From Margaritifera margaritifera (taxonomy: Eukaryota > Mollusca > Bivalvia > Unionida > Margaritiferidae), in assembly GCA_029931535.1 (NCBI GenBank), contig JAQPZY010001525.1, positions 3,615,001 to 3,679,000 of the forward strand: 64,000 nt of DNA, read 5' to 3'. Each line of letters begins with the position of its first letter. The first letter of the stretch is position 1. Made by a program: the position numbers and the translations under genes. Shown here piece by piece: positions 1 to 12,200 of the stretch. The notes beneath the pieces are model-generated. The model saw nothing but the letters and a program-made list of their open reading frames with translations, was not told the origin of the DNA and did no database searches.

Positions 1-3000
1 TTATTAATTTATTTTTGTTCATGGTACATTTTATGCACCACTGTAAGAACACAAAACTATGTATACTATCCCCCAAACTTTATAGCATGTTTATTTCACC
101 TTGTTTACCCCGGTCATCGGATAACAAATAATAAATATTATCAATTATAAAGGAATAATTAATATCGACCATCTCTTTCTCATACTTGAGCTCGTCCAAC
201 GATCTGGATGACATAAATTTATTTATCAAGTTGCATGGAAATAGCATGATAATATACTCTCTAAATCTAGAGAGGTAACAAACTCAGCCAAACAGATGCA
301 AAATCGTTTTTATAATGTCTCACTTATTATAGAACCTGTCTAAGAAAATAATGATATATGCTAATTTACCAAGTTGGAGAAAAATCTAATGGAAATTCGG
401 TCTCCCGAGTGGAAACAAACTCAGCGAATTAGATTCAAGATTGCTTTATTTATATGCTTATATCTTGCTCATGACCATTTAACAAGTTTCATCCAATCTG
501 ATAATTAATACGATTGCTAGAGGTTTGACAATTGCAGCCAACCAGATGACAGATCCTGCTCATAAATATACGTAAACGAGATTTTTAATTTTTTTCTATT
601 TATCACGTTTAATCAAAATCCATTAAAAAAATCATTCTCTTCAGTGATACAAAAATTGATCGAATGTAAAGCAATGTCACTTCATACATATGCATACCTA
701 TGAATACCTCACGCTCATCATACATTTTTATAATATTAACCAGGCATGCTTAATATTGGCATAGTCAATATGCGTTTCCAATACGCCCTGCAGGAAGTCA
801 CGTGTAAATAGGGTCCGAGGAAATTAATAAAGATCTGCTGTAAGTATGTGGCCTAACCTTGTGGGTGCTAAATGGTCCAGTCCCATATAACTACCTCAAG
901 GCACAGAATCTGCATACAGGGGAATTTTGCAAGCCATTTATGATAACCATTAAAGGTTAAATAGCTAAATATACTAGTAGAAAGTAAATATGTTTGGAAG
1001 ATCGTGTCTGATTGTTTTTTGCTTTTCTGTTCCACCTAAACAAGTATTCAAAAAAAAACATTATGTGAATTAACTATTTTAGCGGATATCAATTTTCATG
1101 GACGATCGTTGTTGCAACAAACTCCGAATTTAAAGAACGAATGAACAATGGTCAATCTGTTGAAAGAGGCAGAAGGCCTAACTTATCCATACAATAATGT
1201 ATCTACTTTTTTTTTTTTTTTTTTTTACAAAAGCATGACAATTGATAAGCACGAAAAAAAAGGAATTCACATAAAAAGTATAAACAATCTTGGACCAGTT
1301 AGACTCTAGATTCTACAAATTGTGCTATTTAAAGGATAATAATACTTATTTATATGAAGTTTAAATGACTTTACTTGATAGTTTTCACAAATCAATGTAT
1401 TTGATGTACACAAAGTCTGGACAATTTTAAATGTTTCAGATGGCATCGTGGTGAATTGAATATTGTTATCAAGCAAGATATAATCTTCTTTGCGATATGC
1501 TGTAATAGATTAAAGGTAAGTTAAATACAATAATTGTAACAATCGTTTCATAGTCGATTTCCTGGCGTTTTATGTAGACCGATACATATTTACTGAGTAC
1601 TTGTCGTGTCGAATTCTCTCTTAATATAACGTGAACTGAATATTGCTTCAAATAACCTAAAAAGAATGTTGCTTCCTACAAATTCTAAACTGTTAGCAAA
1701 ACGAGTTACTGCCCTACTTTGGCAAAGTAACTATCATCGTTGAATAAATCTAACAATACGTGTGAAAATTCTCTTTTGCACAATTTTCTAAGCCATAAGT
1801 TTAGTAGCTAACATTCAAAATTAAATTTCCATAAATTGGTTTTTGTGTCGACTCCCTTGTCCAGTCAGACCTATAAAGTGTCCATTCTATCTACACGCGC
1901 ACTATAAATCCATTTCTGACTTAAGAAGGACGTCCATGAAGGAGCTAAATCAATTATTTCAAGCAAATTATTATTTTGATTTTAGATCAAGAATTTTCTC
2001 TCAAAACCATTGTTTTGCACGATTTGGTCAAAACCCACTCCGCTTTTCATTAGCTACGATGCACATGAATCTGAAAGAGGACATGATGTAGTTGAAGAAT
2101 AGATTCTTGTCGGGTATACTGTTCTGCTTATATTATGCTGGGTACACCATTATCCTATTATAGTCAAACGGTCTCTGGCATTAGGCTCCAAAAATACAGT
2201 CCAATAGTGTTGGGCACACTGTTCTCTTTACATCGTGCGTGCCGGTACACCATTCTCCTATTATTGTCAATAGTTTTTGTATAAGCTTACAAAACAGTCC
2301 AGTAACGAAGTATTCTTTAACTTCGAAGAAATAAAAGCAGTCCATTAATCACCGTATATAATAAACCAAGTCTAATCAACAGGGCGCACTTGCTTCCTCT
2401 GACAAATGATTAGGAATCAGCACACAAAATAAGACTTTTTTTAGACAAGCAACTTGAATATTTTAATTATATCTATGTAAATGGGCAAATTTCACTACCT
2501 TGAGATCTTTTCTTATATATGGAGTTCAAGACGAGTTAGATATTTCTCACTGATTTAATTTTAGGGTAATCAAATATTAATGGCTTTATCTGTCATAAAT
2601 TAAATGGAACTTTTATGTTTCCTTTAATGTCTAATTAATGATTCTTTTCACAAATTTAATTTCGGGATAATCAAATATGAATGGCTTTTTCTGTCACAAA
2701 TTAAATGGAGCCTTTATGTCTCTTTTGACACAAATATTAAGCAAATTTGAATGTAAATCGAAATTTGAAAAGCTAACACAAAAATACATGAATTCGAAAA
2801 CAAATATTCAATCGGACATTGTTAGAAGCTATGATATAAAGTTTTTGTATAGCTGGTTATTGTTGCCAATTTTTGTGAATTTGAAACTATTCTGTGTACA
2901 AGAATATCTTAAAACCTCAATAGAAGCAAGATATTTGCTGGATATATTTTCATAGTTTTATTATGTACAAATGTGTTTTTTTTCCTTCAACTCTTAATCC

Positions 3001-3297
3001 TCCCAATAATAATTAAACCAAATGTGTTAATCTGATAAGACAACAGTTTTTACATAATTATGTGCTATTTTGATAAGCCATTTACAACATACAACTTCCA
3101 TACATGTGGAAAGATCTGATTATAGAAAAGTCAATAAATTTAAAAACATGATAAACATGCCTTGATCATTTGTTTTAAACAAAATCGCCGACATGAAACG
3201 TAACCAAGTTTAAGTCTGAACAAAACCGTAAAATGTGTACTTCTTATAATTAATTGGTTTGATGTCTTATGTCACAACAACACAAGTAGGTTATTAT
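1..3297. other. Left part of block A without a recognised gene
   Basis: AT-rich. A repeated motif (TAATCAAATATNAATGGCTTT...TTAAATGGA) occurs twice at 2,565-2,612 and 2,667-2,712, a small tandem duplication also kept in A'. A poly-T run sits at 1,206-1,226. No supported gene. Confidence 0.5.
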
Positions 3298-3432
3298 GTG
3301 CCGTTGCAGTTAAAGTAAAATGGCATGCCCAAGGACATACCACGGTAACCGAGTTGGGCAGATCCCATAGTAGGATTCGAACTCGCCCTCTTTCTGTTGC
3401 GAGTCTTCCCCGCTAACCACTGAGCCACCGCA
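3298..3432 (-). repeat. tRNA-derived SINE (family 1), copy A
   Basis: On the minus strand it begins TGCGGTGGCTCAGTGGTTAG, an A-box-like head, followed by GAGTTCGAATCC, a B box. The body after it has AACTCGGTTACCGTGGTATG, a conserved SINE core-like segment. The copy in A' at the equivalent place shows it was inserted before the duplication. Confidence 0.75.
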
Positions 3433-3958
3433 TCTGCTGCTCCATTTGACACTTCTTCAATCGGACTTTTCATCCAACAATCGGAGCATGCCCGGGCTTT
3501 TGCGTCAATAATCGGAAAAGCACCTTGCAAATACATGCATATTCTTTGCCAAATAATGTCATTTCCAAATCACACACCATCATAGTGTTCATTTAGGACG
3601 ATTCGATTTAAAAGACTTATTCCTGACCGAAACATTCCAAGTTTCTCTTTTATTGTATGAATTCACCGAAAAACTTTCTTTTATTGAGCTCGTGTAAATC
3701 AATTCCATAAAGGTATACTTCAGCTTTTGAAATGGTTCTATTTTGCCTAGCGTACTTTAGGATATGACATTTTCCTACGATGACACTATTTTTACGTTGT
3801 ATTTCTTCCACAAAGTATACGTCCCGGAGCCCGCAAAGGGTTTAATTAAAATTATAACCATATATAGTCCGGATAATTTCAGTATTTTTAAATGTGTCAT
3901 GTGTTGAACGTTGTATCATGTATATAAAAGGCAAATAGTTTCTTTACGAGATATAATC

Positions 3959-4079
<121 letters not shown>

Positions 4080-4797
4080 TAAATTATCCTTCCGTTGCTT
4101 GATTATTGTCACGTTATGTACAGGTATTTTTGATTACATTGATTATGAAAATGTTTACTGCAACAATTTCAATCCATATAACTCGTTATTGAATCTCTAA
4201 TAGGGGTATATTACTTAATACTCAATAGATGAAACAAAAATGTAAGACAATGACAAATCTTCCTATGACTATAAACTAATGTAAATATTCTAAAAATACA
4301 TTCTGTTTGTATATAATTGCAGACACTAGTCATCACATTCAATCCATAACTCTCAAGAATAATTACTCCACTTAAATTACATTTGAAAACTGACGAAGAC
4401 TGTTAAAAAATAATTCATTTTACTTTAGAGAGAGAAAATGAGGAAAACAAGAGGGGAATCGTACGTAACATTTGACGAAGAATATTATTAAAGATCTATT
4501 TTCTTGAATATAGGTCTGCAATTTTACTCGCGCAAATAATAGTATATTACTATATGCAGAAAAAACAGAGATGTGCGACCTGTAGACTAAGACATTATTA
4601 AAATGGTTTCCTTGAAATGATTTTTCTTATGCGTAAGTTTTGATCCCAGAAATTATAATTTGTTCATAATTAAGCATATTTAGGTATGTCCATCAATTAT
4701 GTTTTTTTCTCAATCGCACTCAAAACACATGACACTTGATACAATATCACGAACATATCAAGCAGTAGGAAAAAGGTATAATATAAGTAATATTATA

Positions 4798-4842
<45 letters not shown>

Positions 4843-5047
4843 TTTAACGTTAAGTGTTTACCGAGAAACCAGCATAAACGGTAACAAGTTAAAACCTTTC
4901 AGTTCCTCACTTCCAGCAAACTTCATCTCTAACCAAAATGTCTGCATTGATCTCATTCCATTTCTTTGCAAATGAAAAAAAAAATGTTAACAATGACATG
5001 TATTTATTTTAAAAATGAATCATCGTCGAATGCCACTGGCAATAATC

Positions 5048-5365
5048 CAGTACGCTCCTCTTTTTACCAGGGGCTGCCTGCGATAAGATTTCTTTGTCTC
5101 TAATGGATTTGAATCAACCTGCTTAACCAATCTTTGCAAGCTTGAGTTCTTAGAAATTTAAACCACCATGACTTTTCCTGTTCTTGAATAAACAATCAAA
5201 GTTTCTCTTCCAAACACAGTCATTGATCGTTCGATAAGAAGGCTGCTTTCATTGATGAGCAAACGCTTGGTTTATAGTGTTGTTGATAACGTATTTTTGT
5301 TTTGTTTTTTCAAACTGAAGAAATCTTGTCGCAGGCAGCCACGGGTGAAAAAGGTCCGTAGCGGA
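5048..5365. repeat. Fold-back (inverted-arm) element, copy A
   Basis: The segment around CGCTCCTC...GGCTGCCTGCGATAAGAT at 5,048-5,096 is the near reverse complement of 5,318-5,365 (ATCTTGTCGCAGGCAGCC...). The roughly 220-base interior is also partly self-complementary (ATCAAC...TTAACCAA against TTGGTTTATAGTGTTGTTGAT). Looks like a non-autonomous hairpin-forming element. A (TG)n tract follows. Confidence 0.65.
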
Positions 5366-5393
5366 TTTTTTACAGTGGTTTGCGACGATGCAG

Positions 5394-5395
<2 letters not shown>

Positions 5396-5448
<53 letters not shown>
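5396..5448. repeat. (TG)n microsatellite
   Basis: Twenty-six units next to the fold-back element; shorter (about 12 units) at 40,139-40,163 in A'. Confidence 0.97.
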
Positions 5449-5450
<2 letters not shown>

Positions 5451-6473
5451 GACATTTGAAGTATACAAATTATTCCTGAATGTATCCTATGAAACAAATA
5501 TGTACAAGTAACTACATATGTACATCAATCGAAGATGATGACGAATGGGATTGTAAGGAGACAAACTAATTTTTCCTGGGGGTCTTAGACATGACATCAA
5601 GAAATAATTTGCCAATAGTACCAGTCACAAACTAGTGAGTTTGATATATGTTTATATAATTTTAATTTAATTAATTTCCTCACACATTATATTTGGTCAG
5701 ATATCGATTTAAGTTTATGGTAGTTTCACAACTGAATCTAGTCTATCTTCATCTGATTTTCAAAAAGGGATTGAAACTGTTCTTTACTGTTAGCCAATCA
5801 GACACAATGGATTCTGCCCAATCATTTTACATCGTTGGTCCTGCATCAGCCATTCAACAGTTGCAATAATTTAGCCAGTATAATCCGAGCATTTGGGTGA
5901 TTTAATCATTTTGGTCAGTCGAAAGTTAGCTGTTGAATACGACGCCGTGGAGAGTAAGAGAGAGAGAGAGAGAGAGAGAGAGAATCTAAGTTGGGTCTGT
6001 ATACAGGTACTAGATGGCTGCCTGAAGAAGGCTAGCTCTTGGATGTCAATACCGGTTTTGGTGTCGGTCTTCTGCAGCCATTTTGCACAGATTACCTATA
6101 CGGATTTGTACTTGCTGGATAAAGCAGATCAATATAACTCTGAGATAAACCCCCTCATGCTTGTGTGAGCGTGAGTTCACTCAGTGCAGCTAACAGTGAT
6201 CAGATTAAATCTTGCTCTAGATTAGTTCAGGCCCTGTAAAACTTATAGGGAAAAGAGATTTAAGAATCCTTCATTAAGGATGTGCTGTAATTCAACAAAT
6301 TCAAGAGATTTCATCCAGTTTTAAAAATTACGTTAATTTAATATTGTTCCTTGTTTGAACCATTTTGTTGTCCCGAGTAGGAGAGCTAGCAGATTATTGT
6401 GATATATAGATTTTGTCTGACTCTCTAAGTAGGGGAGCTTCCGTTCAACTAGTAAATTGTATTGTTACTGGGC

Positions 6474-6538
<65 letters not shown>

Positions 6539-6546
6539 ATATATAT

Positions 6547-6577
<31 letters not shown>
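6474..6577. repeat. (TA)n with (GATA)n
   Basis: About 62 bases of (TA)n, a short break, then seven GATA units. A' has (TA)n only at the equivalent site (41,077-41,146). Confidence 0.97.
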
Positions 6578-6932
6578 TATTGGTTGTAAATATATTGAAT
6601 CCCAGTGAAACCAGGTACAAGCGTGAAGATATATATGTTTACTACGTCGATACTTTGCAGTTATTTAACTTCATTAGTTAAATATTTAACACTAGATTAT
6701 ATCGTTTAAACACAATCCCTTATACAATGTTTTTACTTTCATGTTTGTGTTTTGGATGCGTTTTAAACGATAAACAAGTTTTCCGTAATAGGTAAAGATC
6801 ATTTTGGTGATAAATCTGTGATTCTTTCCTCAGCTATCCTCTTTAGGCTTCCTCAGTCTGAAAAGGGAAAAGAAATCAAACAAGAAACTCGTACTCAAAA
6901 TATAATGAAAAGGGTGATACTCTGTTGGATAA

Positions 6933-6934
<2 letters not shown>

Positions 6935-6988
<54 letters not shown>
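6935..6988. repeat. (GT)n beside the tetraspanin last exon
   Basis: On the minus strand this is (CA)n just 3' of the GTAAGT donor of exon 9. If translated it would give His-Thr repeats. It is absent from A' because of a 215-base deletion. Confidence 0.97.
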
Positions 6989-6990
<2 letters not shown>

Positions 6991-7040
6991 AGAAGTCGAT
7001 GAGTAGGATTCTGAGTACAATGTTTTATATGAGAACTTAC

Positions 7041-7516
7041 CACGGACAAAGTCCTTCGGTTCTCAGGCTGCATAGCTGCTTGTGCTTGTACATAAGTCGG
7101 TTGCTCTCCTGGGGAAGGTAGTGCTGCTGGTGTTCGTGGCGGTAATTGCGTGTGGGTTGTCAGGATGTTGTAAACTGGCATAGGCGTCATGGGAATGTAT
7201 GAACCCTGCCTCGTCATCCGACCGTAGTCGAGAGGTGTTGAGACAAGCATGACTGCTCCTGGAAGGAAAGGTTGGGCAGGAGAGAAGCTGTATTGGCGTG
7301 ATGCACTTGCTTGCAATACTGGTTGAGGTTCCGGTGGTGGTGCTGCTGCTGATGATGTAGTTGGTGGTACTTGAGAGAAATAGAAGTTATGTTGGCGAGG
7401 TGTAGTTACTGTCATTGCTAGGGGTTGGTGTGTTCGTGCCGCTGATAGTTTTGGTTGCAAAATCGTTACTTGTGGTGGTAGTTGATTAGGTGTACCTGTT
7501 ATTGTATGGCTCTCAG
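7041..7516 (-). CDS. Tetraspanin copy 1, exon 9 (proline-rich cytoplasmic tail)
   Basis: Acceptor TTTCAG before 7,516; completes the split codon to give AESHTIT. About 158 codons of low-complexity tail with [18 protein letters not shown], several Thr-Pro pairs and tyrosines (RQYSF, LDYGRM, PVYNI, PTYVQ). The tail is cytoplasmic by topology. A strong donor GTAAGTTC follows, so a further 3' exon outside my recognition is possible. Without splicing, the frame would add a His-Thr run from the CA repeat and stop near 6,876. Confidence 0.75.
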
Positions 7517-9213
7517 CTGAAATGCAAAGGAGATAGAATGGCAATGTCCTTTATGTTAAGAATGCAGAGGGATGAATGTAATAATTTTCTTATTTCATCT
7601 GACACGATAAAAAGCGAAGCTTTAATTTATTTCCTTGTTTCAAACTGTTGATTATGTTTCAAGAAGTTATGTTATGATTAATTGTTATCGCTGATATACA
7701 GGAAACTGGTACAAGAAATAAAGTTACTGATTTAACTGATATTCTTATTGAGTTCCGAAACAGTATTTCCCAACTCTGAGTAGTATATTCTACAATTACA
7801 TACATTGAAATGATAAAAATACTTATAAAAGTACTCAGCTGCTTATCGTTTTTGTATAATGTGACAAAAACGAAAGTTTATTCCAAACTAATTTTATTCA
7901 CAAGAAGGTTACCCTTTGTGTATAGTAACTGGTTAGATAAATGTACGTTAATTGTAGCTCTTTCCTAAAGTTATATATTACAATACTCTCCTACCTGTCC
8001 AGATCTTAGTTTCAGGAGTCACGGAGGAGGCAGACGGTTCGATTTTGCACTCTATGTGTTTGATCAATGTGACAGCAAAGACAAACAGAAGTATCTGAAA
8101 CAAACCAGTAAGTAATTTACGTAGGGAGAAATTAAAATTATTTGCCAAAGCAAGGCCATCATTTGACCCCAAAGCGAGAAAAACACCTTGAAAAATAATC
8201 TGAAATATCAATATGTCTCTTTAAAACATATACACTTATATAGTACAACCATTGTTGTTTATTGCTGTTCAGAAACAAATCTGTGCATTTGTCACAAGGT
8301 TTAAGTAATAAATACCAAGAGATTGTATACTTCGTGCCTTTGCTTTAATATTCTGTTTGAATTACAGCGGTATAGACATACATCTAAGCTACTATATAAA
8401 TAGGGAGCCGCGGTAGCTCAGTTGCTTCAAGAGTCCGAGTTGTAATCAAAAGGTTGCGGGTTCTATACAATCCCAGACCAGCCAGGGTCAGTTCTTTCGG
8501 TGTGTCATTCGGAAAAGAAATTAGCTCCCCTTTCGTCTCCATGATCTAGTCAAAAATATGTTAAAGCGCCGTTAAAACCAGCACAAAAAACCTCTGTATA
8601 AATAGAAAGCATAATGTTCTCTATTACATATTTCCATGTAATGTAATTTCCATACGTTTTCTCCTTTCAAATATTAGCATTATTGCGGCTTTCATTTATC
8701 TACGATGAATATTTAAAAGCTATCTGAATACATGGCAGATTATAGCAAATAGAAATACAGTGTTAATTGTTTTTCCCCTCGTACCGCTTAGTCCTTATTT
8801 TGTCGCTATGTTGATGGTAAATGGTGAACCCCGTAGTATGTTTAGACATTTGTGAAGAGCTCTCTCATATTAAGTTGCAGCATAATCTATTCATTGAAAA
8901 CTATTATAAAATTAAAGTCTTAAAACAAAATCCGAGAAGTAAATACCTGCACAAGCACCACTATGCATGTCATAGGCCATATTACTCCGGTGTTTCTTGA
9001 ACAGTTTGCATTAAACAAGGCCTGTATACATCCCTAAAATATAAAAAACATTGTGTAAAAAGATTTGTTTCAATTTATTTATTTGTATTTTTTTTATTTA
9101 TTATGAATTCAAGCTCTTTATTTTAGTTCCAAGATACCAGAGTAATACACTTCTGTTGTAATCAATGTAACTAATGCCTCTGTCAGAATTGTAGCTATTG
9201 AAAAAAGAAGAAG

Positions 9214-9244
<31 letters not shown>

Positions 9245-12200
9245 ATGAGACAGTGCACCAACCAAAGCCCTTAAAACTGAAGGGTACTTCTCCTATAAAT
9301 ATGGCATGAAGTGTGCAAATAAGCAGTACAATCATTTAACAGAGAAGTGAATAAAACTAACCCTACAAAAGATATTAAATATATACGCTATTTGATTTGC
9401 TATTGTATTTAGCAAAGAAAATAATTACTAACCACCTAATTGATGTGACGGACATACGGGTCAAGTGTAAGAAAAGCATTTATTTGTTTAACATAAATGG
9501 ATTGAAACTGGATGATACAAAATAAAAGCGGTGAAGCAGTAGGTGCAAAGACTGTCACTTATTGCGCGGGCATTTTTGTTTTTGAAATCGTCTTTTAGGG
9601 GGAGTCTGACATAATAAATCATTTTGCATGAAAAAGCGATCGCCTCTCGGATGCCTCTGGTCGATCACGGGTGCATGCTTGCAGGTATCGAGCAAGGATC
9701 AAAGTACATTCCCTTGGATTACGAATTTTATTACTGTAAATATAATAGAAGGAGTCAAAGCAGAAAAAGGTAATTAAGAGAGCGGGTATGTTAAGTTTTC
9801 AACTCCTTTATTTAACATGGACTTAGTTATTAACTATTAAAAATTTTCAACTACTTAAAGTATATTTTAATTACTAATCCTCCACTTTATCTTTTTCGTT
9901 CATTTGTATTCCCATTGTTGTTACATTTGCTTCTTTTTGCTGGGGTGAGGTTTCGTGAGCTTTGGTAAATAGTTGTTGATATATGCTCATGTATGTTCAA
10001 TGTCGTAATTTAGGCACCGCAGTTAAAGAATGGCAACCATATTCGCTAGTTATTATTAACAATTATAATTATAAGTAGTGCAAACAAAGTAAACAAGGCG
10101 TTTTACTTGCAAACATATACCTGTGATACATTTCACTCAACAACAGAGCGTGGATGAACAGACAGGAAATGAATTTAATTATGAATTAAACGCTAATTTT
10201 GTGCCTCTCAACGGATTGAATTTTGCACTCATTCTACATTTAACTTATCGTTGCGTTTTGGATATGGCCCCGGCAATGACGTTGTATACCAGCATTATTT
10301 TGTTGCTTGCTTGTGCATGATCTTTTAAGGAACCATCTGTATCAACATCAAGTACAGTAGCACTCATATCTGATTGGTTGAAAGGTATGGTGTACCAAAC
10401 GGACTCGAACTACCAGTACCCTTGCAACGGTATCAAAATATCGTTGCAACGTTACCCAGCTGTGGTTGCAACGATAAATATTGTTGATTCATTATAATTT
10501 TTGCCGTTGCAGCTATATAACTTACAGTTTCAACAGCATTTTAAAAACTAGTGTCGTTGTAAAGAGATTTATATTTGTTGCAACGGTATCCGTATACCGT
10601 TGCAATGATATTCAGATATGCATGTGAAGGTACGTTTTGTTGTTGCAATGGTATATTTTATGATTGCAACAATACAGAAAAAACAAAAAAGAAATACAGA
10701 TGCAGCGGAAATATTATCATTGCTACAGTAAAATATAATTTTAAGTGTTGCGATTATAACAATTACCGTCACAAAGGTGACACTACTGTTGTAATGATAA
10801 AATTTACCACTGCATTGATAAACTACACCGTTTCAATAACAAAATAACGTCACATCGGTATCTGAACATTGTTGCAACAGTATATGTATACCGTTTCACC
10901 AATATATGAATATCATTGCAACGGTATAATGAAACCATTGCAACGACACCAGTTCCAACGGTACATTTTAGCGTTGCAACGCTAAATATTAATGTTCCAT
11001 CAACACAAGTCGTCGTTTAAACTATAATTGGATAGAGTTGCCGCGCCAGATATTACTGTTGCATCAACAAAACAGTTGAATGCTACTGCCAAATTACAAG
11101 ATCAAAATAAACCTTAATGCAAAAGGCGAGTGAACCAAGCTGAACGAAACAACGAAATGCATACTGTTTTTTTTTTCAAACAGTGCGGTTTGATTGCAGT
11201 GTGTGGATTTTTGCCGTGTATTGATCGCGTAAATGACCCGATTTACTGCAATATCCTTCCATGAGCCAAACCAGTTGATAACAAACTGTAGCGACTAAAA
11301 AATGCCTCCAACATACAGATTGCTAACAGTCTTTAGCATACATATATCAATGGCAGGAACCTGTCGCGAATGCGAGAATACCTAAATGTATACATGTTGT
11401 GATGTCTTTTTTTATGTCTGTATGTATGTATGTATGTATGTATGTATGTATGTATGTATGTATGTATTTGTGTTCCTTACTTCTCTCCAGTAATTAGCGT
11501 CATATGCAGTTGATCCACACTATGTCTGAGGTCAACTATAATAATAGTAATAACTGTAAGTTGCAAATGAAGGTGAACTAAGCTCAAGGTGACAACGAAA
11601 AGGATACTGCCTTTTCAAACAATGTTGTTTGAGTTTCTCTATATATTGATCCAGACAATGGCATTCATTATCCGGCTTACTGCAACATCCTTCCTTCACC
11701 CCCATCCCTTGATGCCAAAAGGTAGCATCTTGGAGACAAATATTCCTCCAACATACAATCTGTTAACACTCTTTGACCAATGAAATCAAACATAATACTG
11801 ATCATTAAAGAGAGGAACATGTCGTGAATGCAAGATTATCTACATGTATACCTGTTCTGATGTCTTTATGTCTTTCTATCTGTATGTGTATTGTGTATAT
11901 GTATGTTTATGTGCATGTATATAAATATGTATGTATTTGCGTTCCTTACCCCTTGCCAGTAATTAGAGTAATTAGAGTCAAATGGATATTGTCCACACCA
12001 TGCTTGGTATGCACCACAATAAGTGGAAGCACTGTAAAATGGAAGCGTTTTGCAGCATCCGAGCACATAATGATATGTGTAATACCAACAGTAACCTCGG
12101 GCATTGTAGTATGACGATGACTGGAAGTCAGCACTTGAATCTATACCGCAGCATTGGTACTGAAAATAAATGAAAATAAGAATAAAGTCCGTCTATAGGG

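Noticed and set aside
1843..2091. 82-codon open frame nearly identical to 36,621-36,869
   Set aside because: It opens on TTG rather than ATG, and flanking non-coding sequence is just as similar between the two copies, so the conservation reflects the duplication and not coding constraint.
3298..3432. Possible functional tRNA gene on the minus strand
   Set aside because: A- and B-box-like words are present, but the cloverleaf is not closed and a SINE body follows, so it is called a SINE.
6818..7121. Cys-Val repeat frames on the plus strand
   Set aside because: Plus-strand shadow of the (CA)n tract and of the tetraspanin tail exon, which lies on the minus strand.
8403..8475. Possible functional tRNA gene on the plus strand
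   Set aside because: The B box is interrupted and the sequence continues into a SINE-like tail ending in an A run.
10431..10995. CRISPR-like array
   Set aside because: The TTGCAACG words are short, palindromic, irregularly spaced and degenerate; there are no fixed direct repeats with unique spacers, and the DNA is eukaryotic.
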